A stretch of 5,453 nt of DNA from CAYTOF01 sp964439435 (GCA_964439435.1 CAYTOF010000095.1:1-5453), one strand, 5' to 3'; positions 1 through 4,739 are shown, numbered from the stretch's first letter. The notes: generated from the sequence alone by a model not told the origin. Numbers and translations are program-made.

Positions 1-48
1 TCTTTATGGTATCTGTTAATAATATAAAAAAACCGCTCAGCCTTAGGT

Positions 49-70
49 ACGCGCACAGCGCGTGACCTTT
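49..70 (+). terminator. Possible terminator of a gene to the left
   Basis: The arms ACGCGC (49-54) and GCGCGT (58-63) form a 6-bp GC-rich stem around a 3-base loop, followed by GACC and a run of five T (about 66-71). This fits a short rightward intrinsic terminator, perhaps for a gene ending before the window. The stem is short and similar GC-rich hairpins occur nearby as part of repeats, so it may simply be repeat material. Confidence 0.3.
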
Positions 71-89
71 TTGTAGGAGAGAAATAAGG

Positions 90-136
90 TTCAACCACCC
101 CGTCTTTCGGACGCGGCGCTACGCACATAGTGCGTA
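90..136. repeat. Partial copy of dispersed AACCACCCCG repeat with hairpins
   Basis: The stretch begins with CAACCACCCCG, the same core found at about 243 and 2666. It continues with a CGTC/GACG hairpin (CGTCTTTCGGACG), then GCGGCGCTAC (113-122, repeated at 334-343) and a perfect 7-bp hairpin TACGCAC-ATA-GTGCGTA (120-136). It lacks the GGAGGGGAATTTA end seen in the fuller copies, so it looks like a truncated or mosaic member of the same family. No protein-coding potential is evident. Confidence 0.55.
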
Positions 137-219
137 ATGTGTGTATGTGCTTGTCGCGTGTCGGGCATCCCAAAAACATATAAAAAAAGTCAAAAATACG
201 GTGTGTTAAATCACAATTA

Positions 220-286
220 TTATATTTGGCGGAGCCCGGTAAAACCACCCCGCCCTTCGGGCACCCCTCCGAAGGAGGGGAATTTA
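220..286. repeat. Dispersed repeat, full-looking copy
   Basis: This copy reads TTATAT..GGAGCCCGG (220-239), AAAACCACCCCG, a CCC-TTC-GGG mini-hairpin, then CCCCTCC-GAA-GGAGGGG and AATTTA. Its first 20 bases match 2643-2662 at about 17 positions, in the same orientation, and its end matches 2718-2727. The conserved ends with a variable hairpin-forming middle suggest a short non-coding dispersed repeat, a common feature of clostridial genomes. No flanking target-site duplication was recognised. Confidence 0.65.
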
Positions 287-298
287 GAACACTCTACC

Positions 299-367
299 CT
301 GTGAGCATACCCTTCGGGCGCGACGCGCTTGTCGCGGCGCTACCCTCACGAAGGAGGGAAATTTAAG
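299..367. repeat. Divergent copy of the dispersed repeat
   Basis: The end ACCCTCACGAAGGAGGGAAATTTA-like segment (342-365) matches 2704-2727 at nearly every position. The interior holds the hairpin CGCGAC-GCGCTT-GTCGCG (319-336) and the GCGGCGCTAC block shared with 113-122. GTGAG (301-305) can pair with CTCAC (345-349), closing the unit into a larger stem. The left GGAGCCCGG end is missing. It is probably non-coding. Confidence 0.5.
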
Positions 368-430
368 ACCGTTCGGTAATATCAATTCAGAAAAAACCGT
401 TTTTTGAGTGATAGCAGAAACCGTCTCTAT

Positions 431-463
431 AAAAAGCCCTTATTCCCCTCCAAGGAGGGGAAT
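431..463 (-). terminator. Intrinsic terminator of the Crp/Fnr-family regulator gene
   Basis: A perfect 10-bp inverted repeat, ATTCCCCTCC (442-451) and GGAGGGGAAT (454-463), lies downstream of the leftward regulator gene. On the minus strand it is followed after six bases by five U (431-435). The stem is strong, but the U-run is slightly offset. The same CCCCTCC/GGAGGGG hairpin ends the dispersed repeats nearby, so a repeat end may have been recruited as terminator. Confidence 0.55.
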
Positions 464-526
464 AGAAAAGGAGCGGGAGCGGTGTAAATCAATATACTTT
501 ACAGCAAGATGAAATGCAAGCAAATG

Positions 527-1165
527 CTATAGCAGGGTGATTTTACGGTTTTCTACTGCGATTATGCCCTCGTCTTTTAAAATTTTGAGTGTGCGAAACA
601 ATGAGGGCCTCTGCACGCCGAGAAAATCTGCCAGGGCTTTTTTGCTCATGGGCAGCACAATTTCCGTTGAGTCTTGGGCCGTTGAGAGCTCAAGGAGGTA
701 TTCCATGAGGTTTTCTCGCAGGGTTTTGCTTGCAAGCATGGTGATTTTTCTGTTCAGCCCCAGGGCATTGCGGGAGAGTTTTTGCACAAACCCCATCACA
801 AAATCATAAAAACGCAAGAGCTCGGTGCTGGCCTTGCGTGTGATGTGCAACAGCTGCGAGTCGTCCTCACAGTAGATGTTGAAAGGATATTGCGGCACGG
901 TGCCAAAGAGCAGGTTGGCGCCGACGATATCCCCTCTGCCAAATTCAAAAATTGTGGAAAAGGATCCGCCCTCGCTCAAACTGCCGGCGGAAAGGTGCCC
1001 GCCAAGGACAATATCCAAGGTGTTGCAGGCNNNNNNNNNNATGGTGTAAAGAATGGTGCCCTTTGGATAGGTGCGGGCATATATGTCCAATGAGGCGACA
1101 AAACCCTCCAAGATATCCTCGGGGATTTTGGACAGCAGCTCATGTTCATGCAATTTTTCAATCAT
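527..1165 (-). CDS. Crp/Fnr-family transcriptional regulator
   Basis: A protein of about 212 residues with the Crp/Fnr layout. It has an N-terminal cyclic-nucleotide-binding-like beta-roll (about residues 30-115, including CNTLDIVLGGHL and GDIVGANLLFG), a dimerisation helix (about 118-150), and a C-terminal winged helix-turn-helix (about 150-212) with the recognition helix near VQRPSLFRTLKILKDEG. Family members bind DNA as dimers in response to a small molecule, redox or gas signal. The N-terminal cysteine cluster of oxygen-sensing FNR is absent; only two Cys are visible (47 and 99), so an Fe-S sensor of that type is unlikely. It resembles the clostridial YeiL-like branch, but the effector is unknown. 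The ATG is preceded by ACGAGG eight bases upstream. It is transcribed divergently from the permease operon, which it may regulate. Residues 42-45 are hidden by an assembly gap. Confidence 0.88.
   Translation of the reverse strand: MIEKLHEHELLSKIPEDILEGFVASLDIYARTYPKGTILYTXXXXACNTLDIVLGGHLSAGSLSEGGSFSTIFEFGRGDIVGANLLFGTVPQYPFNIYCEDDSQLLHITRKASTELLRFYDFVMGFVQKLSRNALGLNRKITMLASKTLRENLMEYLLELSTAQDSTEIVLPMSKKALADFLGVQRPSLFRTLKILKDEGIIAVENRKITLL
1031..1040. other. Assembly gap (10 N) inside the regulator gene
   Basis: Ten N interrupt the regulator at codons 42-45, in the turn of the beta-roll just before ACNTLDIVL. The frame is the same on both sides, so the true missing length is probably 10 or differs from it by a multiple of three. 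Ten N may be a placeholder rather than a measured length. Nothing suggests a real frameshift. Confidence 0.95.
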
Positions 1166-1228
1166 ATTCTCAACCTCGTATAATATAAAACAGTCAATTG
1201 GGTGTCCTTCTATAAAAGCTTACCTGCC

Positions 1229-1245
1229 TTGAGATATTATAACAA
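1229..1245. promoter_or_regulatory. Candidate Crp/Fnr operator palindrome
   Basis: TTGAGATATTATAACAA is an imperfect 17-bp palindrome of the form TTG-N2-ATA-T-TAT-N2-CAA. Outer TTG/CAA triplets are typical of clostridial and FNR-type sites. It lies between the regulator gene and the divergent permease operon and covers the -10 box (1236-1241) of the regulator's own promoter. Binding there would block that promoter, suggesting negative autoregulation, and might activate or repress the permease side. This assignment is inferred from position and symmetry only. Confidence 0.45.
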
Positions 1246-1264
1246 AAAGAAACACAGGTGTCTA
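1236..1264 (-). promoter_or_regulatory. Promoter of the Crp/Fnr regulator gene
   Basis: On the minus strand, TAGACA (1259-1264) is followed by exactly 17 bases and a perfect TATAAT (1236-1241). This is a good vegetative sigma factor promoter. Transcription would begin near 1229, giving a leader of about 65 nt before the ATG at 1165. Confidence 0.7.
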
Positions 1265-1280
1265 TTATACGGTTGCATGA

Positions 1281-1314
1281 TGTGATAGAATGTTTGAAAA
1301 TGCCATTTATCACA
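1281..1314. repeat. Inverted repeat upstream of the permease operon
   Basis: TGTGATA-G-AATG (1281-1292) is the complement of CATT-TATCACA (1304-1314), giving 11 paired bases with one bulged G (1288) and a loop of 11 bases. It ends six bases before the GGGAGG ribosome binding site of the first permease gene. It could be a leader hairpin controlling translation, or two widely spaced protein half-sites; TGTGA/TCACA are Crp-like half-sites, but the spacing is too wide for one dimer. Confidence 0.5.
1283..1291 (+). promoter_or_regulatory. Possible extended -10 promoter of the permease operon
   Basis: TGATAGAAT has the TGn extension and a five-of-six -10 hexamer (TAGAAT, 1286-1291). No convincing -35 box lies 16-18 bases upstream, which would fit an activator-dependent promoter. 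An alternative -10 is TATTAT at 1263-1268, also without a good -35. The choice matters because only the upstream start would place the 1281-1314 hairpin in the mRNA. Confidence 0.3.
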
Positions 1315-1332
1315 AAATAGGGAGGAATAGAA

Positions 1333-1815
1333 TTGGATGTATTTACAATTATCCTGTGGGTGGGCACAGTGGCTTTTCTTGTTTTTTCTATTATAAAAGA
1401 TAAAAAGAAGACGATGAGAAGCCTGAAAATGGCCCTGGGTATGGGAAAAAACCTTGTGTTTTCCATTCTCTCCATTGTCTTTGCCATAGGATTGCTGCTG
1501 TCGATTTTCCCGCCTGAAACCATAGCGGAATATGTCGGGAAACAGTCTATGTTTATTGCGGGAGTGATAGCGGCGGCGGTGGGCACAATAACTTTGGTGC
1601 CGGCATTTATCGCCTTTCCGTTGGTGGGTACCCTTGTGTCCTCGGGTGTCGGAATTGTACCCTCGGTGGCGTTTCTCACCACCTTGACAATGGTGGGGGT
1701 CGTCACATTTCCCATGGAGCGAAAGGAGTTTGGCACCAAGTTCACCGTGGTGCGTAACAGCCTTTCCTTTATATTTGCCATCTTGATAGCGCTGGTAATG
1801 GGGGTGCTCATATGA
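1333..1815 (+). CDS. Half-size permease, first subunit (DUF318/ArsP_1-like)
   Basis: A hydrophobic protein of 160 residues with about five membrane segments (near 3-21, 38-58, 72-98, 108-126 and 142-160). The core has the permease signature G84-T-I-T-x2-P90-x3-A-F-P96 followed by F-P127-M-E. The same pattern recurs in the next gene at matching positions, so the two proteins are paralogous halves. Full-length members of the DUF318/ArsP_1 permease family carry two such repeats in one chain, so the pair probably assembles into one inner-membrane transporter. The substrate is unknown; ArsP itself exports organoarsenicals, but that cannot be assumed here. The start is TTG: GGGAGG (1320-1325) sits seven bases ahead and the nearby ATG at 1337 is out of frame. 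The stop overlaps the next start (ATGA). Confidence 0.8.
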   Translation: MDVFTIILWVGTVAFLVFSIIKDKKKTMRSLKMALGMGKNLVFSILSIVFAIGLLLSIFPPETIAEYVGKQSMFIAGVIAAAVGTITLVPAFIAFPLVGTLVSSGVGIVPSVAFLTTLTMVGVVTFPMERKEFGTKFTVVRNSLSFIFAILIALVMGVLI

Positions 1816-2543
1816 AGATACTTAAAAAAATCAAAGAAAATTTATTTATAATCCTGGTGGCTCTTGCCTATGTTGCCATCTTTATTTTCAGAACAGAGCT
1901 TGGAACAACCTCTGTGAAAAACTCTGCCTATTATCTAAAAGAAATGCTCCTGATCATGCCGCCCATCTTTTTGTTGACGGCGCTGCTGGATTCTTGGGTG
2001 CCAAAGGAAAAAATCACGCACTATCTCGGCACGGGAGCGGGCATAAGGGGCACTGTGCTGTCCTTTGTCCTCGGCAGCGTTTCGGCGGGGCCGGTTTATG
2101 CCGCCTTTCCTTTCTGTGTGATGCTTCTGAAAAAGGGAGCGTCGATCAAAAACATCGTGATCATACTGAGCTCTTGGGCAGTGATAAAAATCCCCATGCT
2201 TTTGAATGAGGCCAAGTTTTTGGGACTCAAATTCATGGCCATGCGCTATGTGCTGACTGTCATTGCCATCTTGGTTTTCTCTTGGCTGACGGCAAAGCTT
2301 GTCAAAAAAGAGGATTTAAATGTCTCGGAGCATGGCACAGGGCTTGCAATAGACAAAAAGGCCTGTATAGGCTGTGAACTGTGCGAGAGAGAATATCCCG
2401 AAGTCTTTGAAATGCAGGGCAAAAAGGCCCACCTCAAGGATGTGGAGGAAGGCGAGCTGGACAAAGAAAAACTTTCCGCCGTCATAGAAGCCTGCCCGCC
2501 AAAGGCGATTTCCTATGAGGAACCCAAGAAAAAAGAGAGCTGA
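1812..2543 (+). CDS. Half-size permease with C-terminal [4Fe-4S] ferredoxin domain
   Basis: A protein of 243 residues. Residues 1-165 hold about five membrane segments and the same signature as the upstream gene: G88-S-V-S-x2-P94-x3-A-F-P100, then P128-M. A charged linker leads to a ferredoxin domain (about 177-236) with C185-x2-C188-x2-C191 and a distal C228-P, the four ligands of a single [4Fe-4S] cluster. The usual fourth Cys of the CxxCxxCxxxC motif is Tyr195; in one-cluster ferredoxins that position is not a cluster ligand, so the cluster should still form. C102 lies in the membrane signature segment and could be a metal or thiol contact. The ATG overlaps the TGA of the first gene and a GGGGG sits just ahead, indicating translational coupling. 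The combination suggests redox-linked transport or redox sensing on the cytoplasmic side. Substrate and electron partner are unknown. Confidence 0.85.
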   Translation: MKILKKIKENLFIILVALAYVAIFIFRTELGTTSVKNSAYYLKEMLLIMPPIFLLTALLDSWVPKEKITHYLGTGAGIRGTVLSFVLGSVSAGPVYAAFPFCVMLLKKGASIKNIVIILSSWAVIKIPMLLNEAKFLGLKFMAMRYVLTVIAILVFSWLTAKLVKKEDLNVSEHGTGLAIDKKACIGCELCEREYPEVFEMQGKKAHLKDVEEGELDKEKLSAVIEACPPKAISYEEPKKKES

Positions 2544-2642
2544 GTTCTTTGCGGGGGTGGTCATTCCACAAATTAAATATCTCCACCTCAATGTGCTACA
2601 CAAATACAAAGGGCAACCGCTTTTTTAATTTAACCTAAATAC

Positions 2643-2727
2643 TTATATCTTGTGGAGCCCGGAAAAACCACCCCGTCGCATGCGCGCGCGTGCTTTGCAC
2701 GCCACCCTCACGAGGGAGGGGAATTTA
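2643..2727. repeat. Dispersed repeat, copy between the permease operon and mgtE
   Basis: This copy starts TTATAT..GGAGCCCGG (2643-2662), continues AAAAACCACCCCG and ends ACCCTCACGAGGGAGGGG-AATTTA. Both ends match the copies at 220-286 and 299-365 in the same orientation. The middle is a different GC-rich insert (GCATGCGCGCGCG..GCACGC). CCCTC-AC-GAGGG near the end can form a small hairpin. Between the permease stop (2543) and this repeat no clear terminator hairpin was found; the only T-run is at about 2620-2626. Confidence 0.65.
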
Positions 2728-2733
2728 ATAAAA

Positions 2734-2776
2734 CATCACCTTATTTAATCCATCAAATCGATTAGATAAGGTGATG
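2734..2776 (-). terminator. Bidirectional hairpin terminator of mgtE
   Basis: The arms 2734-2750 and 2760-2776 give a 17-bp stem (outer CATCACCTTAT/ATAAGGTGATG, inner TAATC/GATTA, one G-U type pair between them) around a 9-base loop. On the minus strand it is followed by UUUUAUUAAA, a good termination tail 19 bases past the mgtE stop. On the plus strand only CTTTATCTT follows, so rightward termination of the permease operon is possible but weaker. Confidence 0.85.
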
Positions 2777-2794
2777 CTTTATCTTGTATATTCA

Positions 2795-4150
2795 TCAGAG
2801 CCCGAGCATTGTTGTGGCTATGGCAAAATAGGCAAACAAGCTCAGCGCGTCCACTATTGTGGTGATCAGCGGACCTGCCATGATGGCGGGGTCCATCTTG
2901 AGCTTTTTGGCAAAAATCGGCAAAATGCCGCCTATGACCTTGGATAAGATGACCGTCACAACCAGCGCCACGGAGACCGTTGTCGCGACAAGCAGGCCGA
3001 CTTGCTCGATGAGCATGAGCCTGAGAAAATTGGTTGCCGCGAGCATGATGCCCACGATAAAGGACACGGCAAACTCCTTGAACAAGACTTTTAGCCCATC
3101 GCCCACGCTTATATCCCCCGTTGCCAACCCGCGGATGACCAGGGTGGAAGACTGGGAACCGGCGTTTCCGCCCGTGTCCATCAACATGGGTATAAAGGTG
3201 CCGAGAATCGCCACAGAGATCAAGATATCCTCATATTTGCCCATAATCCTGCCTGTAAAGGTGGCGGAGATCATGAGGATAAGCAGCCAGGGCAGTCTGT
3301 TTTTCGCAAGTTTCCACACGCCGACATTTAAATACTCCTCATGGGAGGGGGACATGGCGGCCATCCTCTGAAAGTCTTCCGTGGCTTCTTGGGAAATGAT
3401 GTTCATGATGTCGTCAACGGTTATGATGCCGACAAGCCTGTCCTCATTGTCCACGACAGGCAGAGCCAAAAATCCGTATTTTCTGAAGATGTTGGCGGCT
3501 TCTTCTTGGTTTGTGTGGGTGTTGACCTTGATTATGTCCGTCTCCATGATGTCGTCGATGACGACGTCGTCACCTGTCGTGACCAGGGCACGCAGGGACA
3601 CAAGGCCCTCCAAAATCCTGTTTTTGTCCGTCACATAGCAGGTGTAGATGGTCTCCGCGTTGAAGCCCGTCCTCTTTATGTGGTCCATGGCCTCTTTCAC
3701 GGTCATGGACTTCTTTAAGTTTACATACTCTATTGTCGTCAACCCTCCCGCAGAGTCCGAGGGGTATTTCAAAAACTCATTTATGAGCTCTCTTTCCTTT
3801 TCGCCCTTGTGGGTCAGGATGCTGTTCACCACATTGGCGGGCATCTCCTCTATGAGGTCTATCATATCGTCAAAAAACAGCTCGTTGACGATATTTGCCA
3901 GCTCCTCATTGGTGACGGAGTTGATGATGTCTATCTGCTGCTCCTTGAGAAATCTCGCAAAGACCTCCGCCGCCATGTCCTTTGGCAGCATTCTGAAAAG
4001 CAGCAGCGTCATCTGGGGGCTGCAGGGCTTTAAAAGCTCTGCAATGTCCACCTCGTTCATCTCCGAGAGGATCTCTTTTACCTTGACATAGTTGCGCTCA
4101 CTGATCAATTCCTCTATCTGTTCCAGGCTTATAGCCAGTTCTTCGCTCAC
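2795..4150 (-). CDS. mgtE: MgtE-family magnesium transporter
   Basis: A Mg2+ channel/transporter of the inner membrane, 451 residues from the chosen start, the normal length for MgtE. Numbering here counts from the TTG at 4156, two residues longer. It has a helical N domain (about 8-135), two CBS domains (about 138-195 and 203-258; the second includes FLALPVVDNEDRLVGIITVDD), a connecting helix, and five membrane helices (from about 287 to 450). Family hallmarks are PMLMDTGGNAGSQSS (323-337) and DPAIMAGPL...TTIVDALSL (422-440). D436 probably corresponds to the pore aspartate of Thermus MgtE. The N and CBS domains sense cytosolic Mg2+ and gate the pore. GTG (4148-4150) is preferred as start because AGGAGGT lies seven bases ahead; the in-frame TTG at 4154 would be only two or three bases from it. 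Transcription appears controlled by the upstream M-box leader. Confidence 0.97.
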   Translation of the reverse strand: MSEELAISLEQIEELISERNYVKVKEILSEMNEVDIAELLKPCSPQMTLLLFRMLPKDMAAEVFARFLKEQQIDIINSVTNEELANIVNELFFDDMIDLIEEMPANVVNSILTHKGEKERELINEFLKYPSDSAGGLTTIEYVNLKKSMTVKEAMDHIKRTGFNAETIYTCYVTDKNRILEGLVSLRALVTTGDDVVIDDIMETDIIKVNTHTNQEEAANIFRKYGFLALPVVDNEDRLVGIITVDDIMNIISQEATEDFQRMAAMSPSHEEYLNVGVWKLAKNRLPWLLILMISATFTGRIMGKYEDILISVAILGTFIPMLMDTGGNAGSQSSTLVIRGLATGDISVGDGLKVLFKEFAVSFIVGIMLAATNFLRLMLIEQVGLLVATTVSVALVVTVILSKVIGGILPIFAKKLKMDPAIMAGPLITTIVDALSLFAYFAIATTMLGL

Positions 4151-4157
4151 GGCCAAT

Positions 4158-4164
4158 ACCTCCT
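4158..4164 (-). promoter_or_regulatory. Ribosome binding site that sets the mgtE start
   Basis: The minus strand reads AGGAGGT at 4164-4158, a near-perfect anti-16S match. Seven bases separate it from GTG at 4150, the best spacing. The TTG at 4156 is too close to be used. Four bases upstream the structured element at 4169-4263 ends, so folding there could affect ribosome access. Confidence 0.8.
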
Positions 4165-4168
4165 AATC

Positions 4169-4263
4169 TTGAAATAAAGTGCATCGAATTGCAATATAAA
4201 GCCCTACGGAGCAAATTGCCTTCGCCTGACGAGTCGCTGTCCATTCAATGCACCACCTTTCAA
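4169..4263 (-). ncRNA. Unidentified structured leader element before mgtE
   Basis: The ends pair over about 21 positions: TTGAAA (4169-4174) with TTTCAA (4258-4263), and GTGCATCGAAT (4179-4189) with ATTCAATGCAC (4243-4253), separated by a 4x4 internal loop. The single C/A mismatch on the plus strand (4185/4247) becomes a U-G pair on the minus strand, so the structure suits mgtE-sense RNA. The enclosed 53 bases are GC-rich relative to their surroundings and contain GGACAGCGAC, CAGGCGAAGGC and GCTCCGTAGGGC, suggesting further folding. I could not match it to a known riboswitch. An alternative is a small palindrome-ended insertion, although no target duplication is evident. Confidence 0.5.
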
Positions 4264-4331
4264 AAATATGGAGTATAAAACTTGGCGGGGAAACGGGCCT
4301 GTCTTTGGGAAATAGTCATAAAATTGGGCGC

Positions 4332-4367
4332 AAAAAAACCACCTTAAAAGCAAGTTTCTTTAGTGGT
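4332..4367 (-). terminator. Second terminator-like hairpin in the mgtE leader
   Basis: On the minus strand ACCACU (4367-4362) pairs with GGUGGU (4343-4338), with weak further pairing inside (AGAA/UUUU). Seven U follow directly (4338-4332). It looks like an intrinsic terminator lying between the M-box terminator and mgtE. The stem is only six base pairs including one G-U pair, so efficiency is uncertain. Confidence 0.5.
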
Positions 4368-4416
4368 GTGTTTTCACAAACTGATCTATGCATGTGCAAA
4401 CTCAAATCATCACTGT

Positions 4417-4479
4417 TCAAATAACTCCGCCATCTGTTTTTCTGTATTCAATTAAACTCATACAACCATGCGAGTCCAT
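4417..4479 (-). CDS. Possible 20-codon leader ORF
   Basis: A short reading frame, ATG at 4477-4479 to TGA at 4417-4419, would encode MDSHGCMSLIEYRKTDGGVI. GGGAG (4487-4491) stands seven bases before the ATG, a proper ribosome binding site. It lies directly after the M-box terminator and ends about 50 bases before the second terminator-like hairpin, the arrangement expected of a leader peptide linked to attenuation. The peptide is not rich in any single amino acid and is not proline-rich like MgtL of enteric bacteria. No homologue is recognised, and it could be chance. Confidence 0.25.
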   Translation of the reverse strand: MDSHGCMSLIEYRKTDGGVI

Positions 4480-4493
4480 TTAAAATCTCCCAC

Positions 4494-4530
4494 AAAAAGC
4501 TCTATGCATCTCAAAGGAGACGCATAGAGC
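4494..4530 (-). terminator. M-box expression-platform terminator
   Basis: On the minus strand GCUCUAUGCGUCUC (4530-4517) pairs along all 14 positions, one as G-U, with GAGAUGCAUAGAGC (4512-4499) around a CUUU loop, followed by five U (4498-4494). It is a strong intrinsic terminator just downstream of the M-box aptamer. Its 5' arm contains CGUCUC, which can instead pair with GAGACG at the aptamer end (4544-4549). GAGCUUU at its 3' side can pair with AAAGCUC (4554-4560). These pairings offer an antiterminator for low Mg2+. Confidence 0.88.
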
Positions 4531-4543
4531 AATGGTCACAAGC

Positions 4544-4706
4544 CGTCTCGTTTGAGCTTTAACTTTGCGAGGCGGTGAAATTGCATTGGTTGAAGCCTTC
4601 AATGACAACAACTGTTCATACCAGCTGATGATGTCTCCATCATTTCGCGGCAGCAATCCATATCCTCGCAGGAGCCTTACCTACCGAGTATTATGTTTTA
4701 ATACTC
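4544..4706 (-). promoter_or_regulatory. M-box (ykoK leader) Mg2+ riboswitch
   Basis: The minus strand carries the M-box hallmarks in order: UAGGUAAGGCUCCU (4683-4670; Bacillus mgtE has UAGGUGAGGCUCCU), AUAUGGA, GCUGCCGCG (4654-4646), a GAGA-capped hairpin (stem 4628-4633/4638-4643), a further hairpin near 4583-4603, and UUAAAGCUC with CGAG at the 3' end (4562-4547). CUCG (4688-4685) can close P1 with CGAG, and GCGAGG near 4665-4670 can pair with CCUCGC near 4567-4573. M-box RNAs bind several Mg2+ ions, compact, and release the 3' strand so that the downstream terminator forms, shutting mgtE off when Mg2+ is high. A perfect 7-bp hairpin (4686-4692/4700-4706) sits at the likely 5' end and would compete with P1. 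The recognised gene downstream, mgtE, fits the class. Confidence 0.9.
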
Positions 4707-4712
4707 ATAAAG

Positions 4713-4739
4713 ATTATCATATCTGCAAGAGGTTGTCAA
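4713..4739 (-). promoter_or_regulatory. Promoter of the mgtE leader
   Basis: The minus strand has a perfect TTGACA (4739-4734) and GATAAT (4718-4713) separated by 15 bases, slightly short; TAATCT two bases further downstream gives 17 but is a poorer -10. Transcription would start near 4706, exactly at the 5' hairpin of the M-box, which supports this as the mgtE promoter. Confidence 0.65.

Noticed and set aside
90..367. CRISPR-like spacing of repeats
   Set aside because: The copies differ in length and interior, are not regularly spaced, and no cas gene is present.
1031..1040. Possible frameshift in the Crp/Fnr gene
   Set aside because: The reading frame and family motifs continue on both sides; the interruption is only unresolved bases.
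1194..1811. Long minus-strand ORF (205 codons) opposite the first permease gene
   Set aside because: Its translation has no recognisable domain. The plus strand encodes a membrane protein with family motifs, a ribosome binding site and ATGA coupling to the next gene, so this is a shadow.
2390..2398. Tyr in place of the fourth Cys of the CxxCxxCxxxC motif taken as a broken Fe-S site
   Set aside because: In one-cluster ferredoxins the ligands are the first three Cys and the distal Cys before Pro, all of which are present.
2859..4091. Several plus-strand ORFs inside mgtE
   Set aside because: All lie antisense to an intact, full-length MgtE with every hallmark motif.
4240..4262. T-box-like sequence AAGGUGGUGC on the minus strand
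   Set aside because: It resembles the T-box GGGUGGUACC core only partly, lacks the following terminator and the upstream specifier domain, and precedes a Mg2+ transporter rather than an amino-acid gene.
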